Source: DASXUX01 sp036504595 (lineage in GTDB: Bacteria; Planctomycetota; SZUA-567; H5-PLA8). Taken from it: DNA of 64,000 nucleotides. Made by a program: the position numbers and the translations under genes. Shown piece after piece: positions 44,895 to 52,560 of this stretch (position 1 is the stretch's first letter; the number at the start of each line of letters is the position of its first letter). The DNA lies in the NCBI GenBank assembly GCA_036504595.1, contig DASXUX010000089.1, positions 1-64,000 of the forward strand. Reading direction: 5' to 3'. Below the pieces are notes generated by a model. That model searched no databases. It worked only from the letters and a program-made list of their open reading frames with translations, and was not told where the DNA came from.

Positions 44895-44960
44895 GGGTAT
44901 GGGGTATAGGGTATCGGAAGGATTGTTAGCAGCCGCCTCCATACCCTATACCCCATACCC
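44895..44960. repeat. GGGTAT hairpin between the E2 and E3 genes
   Basis: GGGTATGGGGTATAGGGTAT (44895-44914) and its exact reverse complement (44941-44960) are separated by 26 bases. It fills the gap between the two genes and may adjust E3 expression relative to E2 or hold back read-through. Confidence 0.8.
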
Positions 44961-44967
44961 GATACCC

Positions 44968-46491
44968 TTAGATGTTCGCTGGATTTTCCAGCAATTCCTT
45001 CAATCGCGCCAGGAATTTTGCGGCCAGCACGCCATCAATGATCCGGTGATCGCTGCTCAAGGTCATCGTCATCACACGGCCGGCGCGCATCGCGCCATCT
45101 TTGACGATGACGGTCTCGCGCACGGCGCCCACAGCCAGAATGGCGGGCTCCGGCGGGTTGATGATCGCGGCGAATTCCTCGACGCCGAACATTCCAAGGT
45201 TCGTGATCGTCAAATTGCCTGGAGTGCGCTCTAGTTTGCCGGCGCGGGCGGCATCGACGACGCGGCGCGTTTCCTTGGCCAGCTCCGTGAGCGGCAATGT
45301 ATCTGCGACGCTGACGACCGGCACGACCAGACCGTCCTCAACGCCCACCGCGATGCCGATGTTCGCGTGGGGGAACTCGACCATCTCCTCTTTGTCAATC
45401 TGGCTGCGGAACTGCGGAAATTCTTTCATCGCCTTGGCGACGCCGAGCGTCACGACGTCGTTCACGCTGCAACCGGTCTTGGGCTTCTGCTCCTTATAGA
45501 AGGCCATCAGCGGGCCGGCATCGATCGTCAGGCGCGCGTAGAAGTGCGGAATGTTCTGCTTGGACGCGAGCAGATTGTTAGCGATCGCGCGCCGCATCTT
45601 GCTCATCTTGCGCCGCACGCAGCCCTTGGCGTCCACAACGCCTGGAGCCTGAGCGCGCGAAGCGCCCGGTTTAGCGTTCGCCAAATCCGTCGAGAGAATG
45701 CGCCCGCCCGGACCGCTGCCTGCCCCGACGCCGGCCAGATCGATTCCCTTCTCCTTTGCGATTTTCCGAGCGGCCGGAGAGGCTTTGACGCGGCCACCTT
45801 CACCCCTCACCCCGCACTCGCTGCGCTCGTGTCGGCCCTCTCCCGCAAGGGGAGAGGGAACAACGGGCACCGCCTCGGACTGCGCGGCCGCTGGCGTCGC
45901 GAGAACTCCACCGGCGGCGATAAAGGCATCGACGGCGGCATCGTTGTCCGCCAGAAACGCAACGGGAAGTTTCACGGCAAGCGTCTGGCCTTCGGCGCAA
46001 ACAATGCGAGCCAAGCGGCCTTCGTCAATGGCTTCGACTTCGACCGTGGCCTTGTCGGTCTCCACGTCGAAAATGATCTGGCCCTTCTTGATCGGGTCGC
46101 CCGGCTTCACGCGCCACTTCAGGATCGTGCCTTCTTCCATCGACTGGCCGGCTTGAGGCATCAGGATCGCGACGACGGAGCCTGTGGGCGCGGATTGATT
46201 TTGGATTTTAGATTGTGGATTTTGGATTTGAGGCTGTGGTGCCGGTTGCGCAAGACCAGGCTCCTCGATCATCGCCAACTGAGCGTCAACTTTCGCGGTC
46301 TTACCAGCGGGGACAAGAATCTGGCGCACGATCCCGCTAACGCTCGCTTCGGCTTGAATCAGTCCCTCCTGAGATTCGATCTCCAGGACGACCTCGCCCT
46401 TTTCGACTCTGTCACCTTCCTTTTTCAGCCAGCGCTTGATGGTGCCATCGCGCATCGTTTTGGAGGCTTGGGGCATTTTGATCGTGTGCAT
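44968..46491 (-). CDS. 2-oxoacid dehydrogenase E2 (dihydrolipoyl acyltransferase), two lipoyl domains
   Basis: A 507-aa E2 component. The first lipoyl-like domain at 1-80 carries EIESQEGLIQ where a lipoylated Lys would sit, so it probably cannot be modified. The second at about 105-185 has the normal DVETDKATVEVEA. A repeat-derived linker follows (45801-45858 in DNA). An E3/E1-binding domain lies at about 237-275 (ASPAARKIAKEKGIDLAGVGAGSGPGGRI). The catalytic domain ends with SSDHRIIDG, the HxxxDG active site. It moves the acyl group to CoA. A linker at about 86-98 (PQIQNPQSKIQNQ) also comes from simple-sequence DNA. GAGG precedes the ATG. Acetyl transfer from pyruvate is the likely function but not proven. 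Confidence 0.93.
   Translation of the reverse strand: MHTIKMPQASKTMRDGTIKRWLKKEGDRVEKGEVVLEIESQEGLIQAEASVSGIVRQILVPAGKTAKVDAQLAMIEEPGLAQPAPQPQIQNPQSKIQNQSAPTGSVVAILMPQAGQSMEEGTILKWRVKPGDPIKKGQIIFDVETDKATVEVEAIDEGRLARIVCAEGQTLAVKLPVAFLADNDAAVDAFIAAGGVLATPAAAQSEAVPVVPSPLAGEGRHERSECGVRGEGGRVKASPAARKIAKEKGIDLAGVGAGSGPGGRILSTDLANAKPGASRAQAPGVVDAKGCVRRKMSKMRRAIANNLLASKQNIPHFYARLTIDAGPLMAFYKEQKPKTGCSVNDVVTLGVAKAMKEFPQFRSQIDKEEMVEFPHANIGIAVGVEDGLVVPVVSVADTLPLTELAKETRRVVDAARAGKLERTPGNLTITNLGMFGVEEFAAIINPPEPAILAVGAVRETVIVKDGAMRAGRVMTMTLSSDHRIIDGVLAAKFLARLKELLENPANI
45801..45858. repeat. in-frame CCCCTCACCC-type element in the E2 gene
   Basis: Inverted halves CACCCCTCACCCCG and CTCTCCCGCAAGGGGAGAG are translated as PLAGEGRHERSECGVRG in the flexible linker between the lipoyl and E3-binding domains. 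Related intergenic copies lie at 55856-55911 and 58427-58484. Confidence 0.8.
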
Positions 46492-46593
46492 GGGGATCCT
46501 CTATTTTACCACTGAGACGCAGAGGTGCGGAGAAACGACAAGGGCTGAATCTTCGCTGCCTTGTGCCAAACTGATGCAGAACTTATTTCAAAC

Positions 46594-46624
46594 TTTTGCA
46601 TGAGTCAAGCAAAAATATGCAAAA
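46594..46624. promoter_or_regulatory. TTTTGCAT/ATGCAAAA inverted repeat in the divergent promoter region
   Basis: TTTTGCAT (46594-46601) and ATGCAAAA (46617-46624) flank 15 bases in an AT-rich gap between the divergent E2 and DeoR genes. It is a good candidate binding site for the adjacent DeoR-family regulator. Confidence 0.5.
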
Positions 46625-46674
46625 TGATGTTGATTTATTGAAAATATGGGTTCTACTATCGTCACTCAAATGGA

Positions 46675-47508
46675 ATGCGGAGCTTAAGAGCTGTGACTAC
46701 GCAAGAACGCCGCGAACACATCCTGGCGGCACTATTCGAAAAGAAGCACGTCAACGCGCGCGATCTGGCCGCGGGTATGGACGTTTCCGAGGCGACCGTT
46801 CGCCGCGACTTGAAGGCGATGGCCGACAGCGGGCAGATCGAACTGGTCTACGGCGGCGCGACGCTCGGCCGCACGTCCGATTTCTCGTTCCGTTCCAAAG
46901 GCATGCGCAACATCGAAGCCAAGCGCATCATTGGGCGATTGGCCGCGGCACTGGTTGAAGACGACGATCAGATTTTTTTGGACTCCGGCACAACCTGTTT
47001 CGAGATGGCCCCGTTCCTGAAACGCAAACGCGGCGTCTCCATTATTGTGAATTCGCCGCGTGTCGCGTTGGAACTCGATACGCCCGGCCTGAGCGTGATC
47101 TTGCTCGGCGGCCAATATCGTCCCGACCGCATGGACACTGTCGGCCCGCTGACCATCGGGACGCTGGAGCAGCTTCGCGGCTACCGCGCGTTCATCGGCG
47201 CGGACGGCCTCAGCCGCGACGTGGGTCCGACCGCCAGCGACATCGACAGCGCGACTCTGTACCGCCAGGCCGTGAAGAACGCTCGCGAGACGATCCTGGT
47301 GGTAGATCACAGCAAGTTCGCCAGCGATTCGCTGTACAAGATCGTCGATTGGCAGGCGATCTCGCGCGTAGTCACCGACAAGCAGCCCGAGCCGCAGTGG
47401 CTGGAGTTCCTGGAAGTGCAGGGAATCCAAGCGCTCTGGCCGGAGAACGACGAACAGCAGGCAGTAGGCAAACACCAGACACCAGACTACCAGGCCACCA
47501 GACACTAA
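46675..47508 (+). CDS. DeoR-family transcriptional regulator
   Basis: A 277-aa regulator. The N-terminal winged helix reads TTQERREHILAALFEKKHVNARDLAAGMDVSEATVRRDLKAM, the classic DeoR signature. The C-terminal domain (about 80-250) is the sugar-phosphate-sensing fold (IFLDSGTTCFEMAPFL, GADGLSRDVGPTASDIDSATLYRQAV, VVDHSKF). It probably controls the E1 gene that starts ten bases after its stop, and perhaps the divergent E2-E3 genes. A GTG at 46693 is an alternative start. The last 16 residues (AVGKHQTPDYQATRH) come from low-complexity DNA and are unlikely to be functional. Confidence 0.9.
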   Translation: MRSLRAVTTQERREHILAALFEKKHVNARDLAAGMDVSEATVRRDLKAMADSGQIELVYGGATLGRTSDFSFRSKGMRNIEAKRIIGRLAAALVEDDDQIFLDSGTTCFEMAPFLKRKRGVSIIVNSPRVALELDTPGLSVILLGGQYRPDRMDTVGPLTIGTLEQLRGYRAFIGADGLSRDVGPTASDIDSATLYRQAVKNARETILVVDHSKFASDSLYKIVDWQAISRVVTDKQPEPQWLEFLEVQGIQALWPENDEQQAVGKHQTPDYQATRH

Positions 47509-47518
47509 GGAGTTCGCG

Positions 47519-49999
47519 ATGCCCAAGAGTGTGATGATCGTCCCGCAGGAATGCCGCAAGAGCAGCTTCCTTGAATTCAAGCCGATCCCCGTCAACGTCT
47601 ACAACAAGACGGTTTCCGACGAGCTGAACGCCAAGCGCTTCAGCAAGGCCGATCTGGTGCGCATCCAGCGCGACATGCAGGTCATCCGCTCCTTTGAGAA
47701 CATGCTCAACGAAGTGAAACTGCGCGGAAACTATCAGAGCATCGAATACAACCATCGCGGCCCGGCGCATCTGTCGATGGGGCAGGAAGCCTCCGCCGTC
47801 GGCCAGGCGTACCTGCTCAGCATCGAAGACCACATTTACGGCAGCCATCGCAGCCACGGCGAAATTCTGGCCAAGGGCCTCTCGGCGATCGAAAAGCTCG
47901 ACGACAAGACGCTGATGGACATTATGAAGAACTACTTCGGCGGCGACTGCCTGCGCGTCGTCGAGAAGGACGCGAGCGGTTCGGTGAAGGACCTGGCGAT
48001 CGACTTCCTCATCTACGGTGCCCTGGCGGAAATCTTCGGCCGCGAAGCCGGGATGAACAAAGGCATGGGCGGTTCGATGCACGCCTTCTTCCCGCCCTTC
48101 GGCGTTTATCCCAACAACGCGATCGTGGGCGGTTCGGGCGACATTTCGGTCGGCGCGGCCCTCTTCAAGCACGTCAACAAGAAGCCGGGCATCATCATCT
48201 GCAACATCGGCGATGCGTCCCTCGGCTGCGGGCCAGTGTGGGAAGGCCTGTGCTTCGCCACGATGGACCAGTTCAAAGAACTCTGGGACAAGGATCATCG
48301 CGGCGGCCTGCCGCTGATCATGAACTTCGTCAACAACTTCTACGGCATGGGCGGCCAGCCGGTCGGCGAAACCATGGGCTTCAAGACGCTTGCGCGCCTC
48401 GGCGCGGGCCTGAATCCCGAACAGATGCACTCCGAACGCGTGGACGGCTACAATCCGCTGGCCGTCGTGGACGCCATCGGCCGCAAGCGCGAGATCATCC
48501 GCCGCGGCGACGGGCCGGTCCTGCTGGACACGGTCACCTACCGCTTCAGCGGGCATTCGCCGTCGGACGCGAGCAGCTATCGCGAGAAGTCTGAAATCGA
48601 AATGTGGCAGCAGGTCGATTCGCTCGTCACGTTTGCGTCGAACCTGGTCGAAGCGAAAGTCTGCGCGGCGCAGGAACTCAGCAAGCAGAAGGAGCACGTC
48701 GAAAGCCTGATCTTGAAGGCCTACAAGAAAGCCGTGGACCTGAAGATTTCTCCGCGCGCGAACCTCATGAAGATTGACTGCCTGCTCGAACAGACGATGT
48801 TCTCCAACCAGAAGGTCGAATCCATGGAGCCGGGCCGCAAGCCTGACGTGCTGATTCCCAAGATCGCCGACAATCCGCGCACCAAGCAGATCGCGAGTCG
48901 CAGCCGCTCGGCCTTCGATGAAAAAGGCGCGAAGCTGCCGAAGACCAAGTGCGTTGTTCTGCGCGATGCCATTTTCGAAGCCATCATCGACCGCTTCTAC
49001 ACCGATCCGACGCTGGTCGCTTACGGTGAAGAAAACCGCGATTGGGGCGGCGCGTTCGCCGTCTATCGCGGACTGACTGAAGCGCTGCCGTATCACCGCC
49101 TGTTCAACTCGCCGATTTCGGAAGGCGCGATCGTCGGCACCGCGGTCGGGTACGCTCTCGAAGGCGGGCGCCCGCTGGTCGAACTGATGTACTGCGATTT
49201 CATGGGCCGCGCGGGCGACGAACTCTTCAACCAGCTTGCCAAGTGGCAGGCGATGTCCGGCGGCTTGCTGAAAATGCCGGTCGTCGTGCGCGTCTCCGTC
49301 GGTTCGAAGTACGGCGCGCAGCACAGCCAGGATTGGACGAGCATGTGCGCGCACATTCCCGGCCTGAAGGTCGTCTTCCCCGCCACGCCGTACGACGCCA
49401 AGGGATTGATGTATTCGGCTCTGACGGGCACCGATCCGGTCATCTTCTTCGAAAGCCAGCGCATCTACGATCAGCCTGAAGAGTTCGTCAAAGGCGGCGT
49501 GCCGACCGGCTACTACGAAGTTCCCATCGGCGAACCGGACATCAAAAAGCCCGGCAAGGACCTGACGATCCTGACGATTGGCGCGACGCTGTACCGCGCG
49601 TTGGAAGCGGCCAAGACTCTGGAAGAGAAGTACAAGATCTCCTGCGAAGTGATCGACGCTCGTTCAATCGCGCCGTTCAACTATGAGAAGGTCATCGCGT
49701 CCGTCAAGAAGACACGCAAGATCCTGCTGGCCAGCGACGCCTGTGAACGCGGCAGCGCGTTGCAGACGTTTGCCGCGAAGATTTCGCAGTTCGCCTTCGA
49801 TGAACTGGACGCTCCGCCGGTCGTCGTCGGCGCGCGCAACTGGATCACCCCGCAGGACGAGGTCGAAGACGCGTTCTTCCCCTACCCCGTGGACATTGTC
49901 GATGCCGTGCACGAACACATCCACCCGCTGCCGGGATACAAGGTCTCGCGGGAGTGCTCGCAACAGGAACTGCTGCGCCGGAGCAAGCTAGGAATTTAG
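47519..49999 (+). CDS. 2-oxoacid (pyruvate-type) dehydrogenase E1, alpha and beta fused
   Basis: An 826-aa thiamine-diphosphate enzyme that combines both E1 subunits. The alpha part (about 45-420) shows GQEASAVGQAYLL, SHRSHGEILAKG, GGSMHAFFPPFGVYPNNAIVGG and the ThDP motif GDASLGCGPVWEGL with NFVNNF further on. The beta part (about 485-820) shows YGEENRDWGGAFAVYRGLTEALPYHRLFNSPISEGAIVGTAVGYALEG and SKYGAQHSQDW. It decarboxylates a 2-oxoacid and transfers the acyl group to E2. AAGGAG lies six bases before the ATG and overlaps the end of the DeoR gene, so both form an operon. Substrate is inferred as pyruvate; branched-chain or acetoin types are possible. Confidence 0.9.
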   Translation: MPKSVMIVPQECRKSSFLEFKPIPVNVYNKTVSDELNAKRFSKADLVRIQRDMQVIRSFENMLNEVKLRGNYQSIEYNHRGPAHLSMGQEASAVGQAYLLSIEDHIYGSHRSHGEILAKGLSAIEKLDDKTLMDIMKNYFGGDCLRVVEKDASGSVKDLAIDFLIYGALAEIFGREAGMNKGMGGSMHAFFPPFGVYPNNAIVGGSGDISVGAALFKHVNKKPGIIICNIGDASLGCGPVWEGLCFATMDQFKELWDKDHRGGLPLIMNFVNNFYGMGGQPVGETMGFKTLARLGAGLNPEQMHSERVDGYNPLAVVDAIGRKREIIRRGDGPVLLDTVTYRFSGHSPSDASSYREKSEIEMWQQVDSLVTFASNLVEAKVCAAQELSKQKEHVESLILKAYKKAVDLKISPRANLMKIDCLLEQTMFSNQKVESMEPGRKPDVLIPKIADNPRTKQIASRSRSAFDEKGAKLPKTKCVVLRDAIFEAIIDRFYTDPTLVAYGEENRDWGGAFAVYRGLTEALPYHRLFNSPISEGAIVGTAVGYALEGGRPLVELMYCDFMGRAGDELFNQLAKWQAMSGGLLKMPVVVRVSVGSKYGAQHSQDWTSMCAHIPGLKVVFPATPYDAKGLMYSALTGTDPVIFFESQRIYDQPEEFVKGGVPTGYYEVPIGEPDIKKPGKDLTILTIGATLYRALEAAKTLEEKYKISCEVIDARSIAPFNYEKVIASVKKTRKILLASDACERGSALQTFAAKISQFAFDELDAPPVVVGARNWITPQDEVEDAFFPYPVDIVDAVHEHIHPLPGYKVSRECSQQELLRRSKLGI

Positions 50000-50352
50000 C
50001 TTTCACCGCAGAGACGCAGCGAACAGCCAGTAAGCAAGCAATAGGCAGCGGCAGAAGGCCGGAAGAGCACGCGGCGTGGCATGCCCGTGCTCGTCCGTGC
50101 TCGTCCGTGCTCGTCCGTGCTCATCCGTGCCCGTCCGTGCCCGTCCGTGCCCGTCCGTGTTCGTCCGTGTCCGTCCACTTCGCCCATGCCATCCAGCGCG
50201 CTTGCCGTTCCGTAGCTGCGGAGCAGCGCTACACGGGTAGCCCGCAGCGTAAGCTGCGGGGACGCATGGCCTTCGATGACGTAAGCCTCGGAGAGGCGAC
50301 ACAGCACCCGCTTAAGGACTGAACGCTTACTCTTTTACTTTTTCCTTTTTAC
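50000..50352. other. gene-free repeat stretch
   Basis: Contains a CCGCAGAGACGCAG fragment of the CTCTGTG family at its start, the 10-bp tandem array at 50083-50178, a GCTACACGGGTAGCCCGCAGC-like hairpin near 50230-50262, and GGACTGAACGCTTAC near 50320, similar to sequence near 6300 and 6590. Open frames across it are translations of the tandem array. Confidence 0.6.
50083..50178. repeat. 10-bp tandem array CTCGTCCGTG
   Basis: About nine units of CTCGTCCGTG and close variants (CCCGTCCGTG, TTCGTCCGTG, TCATCCGTGC). A related shorter array in reverse orientation lies at 60376-60420. Confidence 0.85.
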
Positions 50353-50565
50353 TTATCCAAAGGCTTCAGCCATTCGCATCAGCCAATCCCGCGCAAACGT
50401 CTCCTGCAAAGACCAATTATCAAGAAACGGCGCCTCCGGCTTCTCTTCCGTCCCGCAATAAAGCTCCCGCGCCGCAAAGGCTAGGATAGAGTTCTCCCGG
50501 CACGCGATCTCGCACAGCCCGTTTTTGTCGTGTAAATCGCACCCCACCATGACTACTATTTCCAT
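50353..50565 (-). CDS. small hypothetical protein with three cysteines
   Basis: A 70-aa protein (MEIVVMVGCDLHDKNGLC at the start). AAAGGAGG lies eight bases before the ATG at 50565, a very strong ribosome binding site that fixes this start over the upstream one at 50610. There is no signal peptide or membrane helix. It has Cys in VGCDLHDKNGLCEIACRE and a C-terminal WSLQETFARDWLMRMAEAFG helix. I do not recognise the family. The opening MVGCDLHDK resembles the start of some transposase-like or RNase-H-fold proteins, so it may be the N-terminal remnant of one. Confidence 0.5.
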   Translation of the reverse strand: MEIVVMVGCDLHDKNGLCEIACRENSILAFAARELYCGTEEKPEAPFLDNWSLQETFARDWLMRMAEAFG

Positions 50566-50715
50566 CGGCCAGCCCTCCTTTCGAGTGAACGGCTTGAGAC
50601 TGCTTTCCAACTATCTCATCGCCCATCTCACTCCCGGAGGCAACTGGCCTTGCTGCTACATGGTAACTCTGTGTTGAAGGCTGTTCTTTTATGCTGGATA
50701 CGGATTTTCTTTTCA

Positions 50716-50783
50716 GACTCCAGACTCTAGACTCTAGACTCTAGACTCCAGACTCAAAACGCAGACTCGAGCCTCCAGACTTC
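50716..50783. repeat. AGACTCTAGACTCC simple tandem repeat
   Basis: About nine irregular 7-bp units (AGACTCT, AGACTCC, AGACTCG) directly upstream of the YacP-like gene. No promoter or ribosome binding site is visible in it. Confidence 0.75.
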
Positions 50784-50787
50784 TTCT

Positions 50788-51306
50788 ATGCGCTATATCA
50801 TCGATGCCTGCAACCTGATCTTCCGCGACCGGCGCCTGGAAGACGCGCTCGAAAACCATGGCTTTCCCGCGGCGCGCCAACTGCTCGTGACCATGCTCAC
50901 GCGCTTTGCTTACGCCGAACGAACGCAGCAGATCATTGCCGTCTTCGACGGCTCGGAAAAAGCCGCGCACCGTCCGCGCCGGCAGCGTGAAAGCGCCGGC
51001 GCGGTGGAATTGGTCTACGCCGATCCGCGCAGCGACGCCGACCGGTTCATCATCGAAATGGTGGAGAACGCGCAGCGGCCCGGTGAACTCACCGTCGTCA
51101 GCAGCGACAAGATGATCATCCGCAACGTACGCCGCTTGCAGGCTCACACGCTCGGCTGCCGCGATTTCCTGCGCCGCACCCGCCGCGCGATTGCCCAGGC
51201 CTCCGACCCGCTCCAAGGCGAAGACCCGCGCAAGTACGTCGGCCAGCTTTCCGCTCGTGAAGTGGAAGAGTGGATGAAGATCTTCGGCTTCAAAGAAAAC
51301 GAATAG
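50788..51306 (+). CDS. YacP-like NYN-domain nuclease
   Basis: A 172-aa protein of the YacP/NYN group of PIN-like RNases: MRYIIDACNLIFRD with the first catalytic Asp, IIAVFDGSEKAAH with the second, and LTVVSSDKMIIRNVRRL with the third acidic site. These proteins are metal-dependent RNases, with YacP (Rae1) known to cleave mRNA at the ribosome in Bacillus. A short simple repeat fills the region before the ATG and no Shine-Dalgarno sequence is visible. It stands alone, without an obvious operon partner. Confidence 0.8.
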   Translation: MRYIIDACNLIFRDRRLEDALENHGFPAARQLLVTMLTRFAYAERTQQIIAVFDGSEKAAHRPRRQRESAGAVELVYADPRSDADRFIIEMVENAQRPGELTVVSSDKMIIRNVRRLQAHTLGCRDFLRRTRRAIAQASDPLQGEDPRKYVGQLSAREVEEWMKIFGFKENE

Positions 51307-51459
51307 TTCGAGGCTACTACTGTAACCCTTTCGGCCGCTCCCACGGCTGGCTCTTAGCTCGTGGGAGCAACCGCCCGATTTTCGCTTGCGCAGCCAAGAG
51401 CCAAGAGCCCAGAGCGAAGAGCCCAGCCGGATTGAACGAATAGAACGGTGACAGTAGAA

Positions 51460-52491
51460 CTACTGCTTCAGCGCCTCGATCATCGCCCCATATGCCGGCT
51501 TCGGCTTGTACTGAGCATCAAAAACCAGCGCATCGCCATTCTTCCCCTTGGAGAAACCCGGAATCCACGAGTGCTTATCCGTGAAGCCCCACGTGAGCAG
51601 AGCTTTGAACGCGGGCTGCGAGAGGCAGAACTTCAGCGTGTCGCGGTAGCTGTCGGCCTGCGCCTGGAGTTTCTCCGGCGTGGTGGGCTGTTTGATCGCA
51701 AAGTCGAGTTCGGTGATCGCAAGCTCCACACCCAGCTTGCCCAGGCGTTCGGCGTTCTGCGCATGAGCGTCCCCCGGCTTCCAGCCGCACGGCACGTGGC
51801 ACTGCCAGCCCACTCCGTCCACCAGCTTCTTCTCGCGCAGCTTCTTGACCAGTTCGTACACCGCGTCCGACTTGCCGCCCATTCCCTCGGCGCCATATTC
51901 GTTGTAGTAGAGGATGATGTTCGGGTCCGCCGCGCGCGCGAACTCAAAGGCTTTCTCGACGTAATCCGCGCCGATCGTTTTTCCCCAAAAGCTGTCATCG
52001 CGAATCGCGTACGGCTTCTTGTCGTGGATCGCTTCGTTCACCACGTCCCACGCATAGACTTTTCCTTTGAAGTGCTGCAGCACCGTCGTGATGTGCTCCT
52101 TCATGATCTGCAGCGCTTCGTCGCGGGAGAATTTCCCATCCGAAAGCCATTTCGGAACCGACTGGTGCCACACCAGCGTGTGCCCGCGCAGTTTGATGTT
52201 GTTGGCCGCCGCGAACTCCGCCAGCTTGTCGGCTTGCGAAAAATCGAACTTGTCCCGCGCCGGCCGCAAGCCCGCCATCTTGAACGCATTTTCCGGAACG
52301 CAAATGTTGAACTCGCGCTTCAGCGTGTCCTGATACTCCGTTTCATTCACCAGCGGCCCAATCGCCACCGCCGCCCCAACGAGGAATTTCCTCTTCGCTG
52401 CCATCTCCCGCAGCGAAGCCTCACCGGCCGCCGCCGCAACGGTTAGCAAGCATGCACTCACCGCAAGACAACGATGCATAGCGCGCAACAT
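51460..52491 (-). CDS. GH10 endo-1,4-beta-xylanase
   Basis: A 343-aa enzyme: signal peptide (CLAVSACLLTVAAAAGE), then a complete GH10 barrel. Family signatures are LKREFNICVPENAFKM, LRGHTLVWHQSVPKWL, WDVVNEAI with the acid/base E153, YYNEYGAEG, and LAITELDFAIK with the nucleophile E261, closing with LLTWGFTDKHSWIPGF. It cleaves internal bonds of xylan outside the cell. GGGGAG lies just before the ATG at 52491. The HzsA-like gene lies 70 bp upstream on the same strand, with a CTCTGTG-type repeat between them. Confidence 0.95.
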   Translation of the reverse strand: MLRAMHRCLAVSACLLTVAAAAGEASLREMAAKRKFLVGAAVAIGPLVNETEYQDTLKREFNICVPENAFKMAGLRPARDKFDFSQADKLAEFAAANNIKLRGHTLVWHQSVPKWLSDGKFSRDEALQIMKEHITTVLQHFKGKVYAWDVVNEAIHDKKPYAIRDDSFWGKTIGADYVEKAFEFARAADPNIILYYNEYGAEGMGGKSDAVYELVKKLREKKLVDGVGWQCHVPCGWKPGDAHAQNAERLGKLGVELAITELDFAIKQPTTPEKLQAQADSYRDTLKFCLSQPAFKALLTWGFTDKHSWIPGFSKGKNGDALVFDAQYKPKPAYGAMIEALKQ

Positions 52492-52504
52492 AATCTCCCC
52501 TTCT

Positions 52505-52558
52505 CCTCTTCTATCTGTCCCCTGCGCTCTCCGCGCCCTCAGCGTCTCTGCGATGAAA
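52505..52558. repeat. CTCTGTG/CTCCGCG simple repeat
   Basis: A series of CTTCTAT, CCCTGCGCTCTCCGCG and CAGCGTCTCTGCG units in the gap between the HzsA-like and xylanase genes, similar to those at 38200 and 41518. Confidence 0.55.
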
Positions 52559-52560
52559 AC

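Noticed and set aside
47372..49354. 660-codon minus-strand frame
   Set aside because: Antisense to the E1 fusion gene; composition typical of a reverse-strand reading.
50083..50178. CRISPR array
   Set aside because: The 10-bp units are contiguous, with no spacers of regular length, and no cas genes are present.
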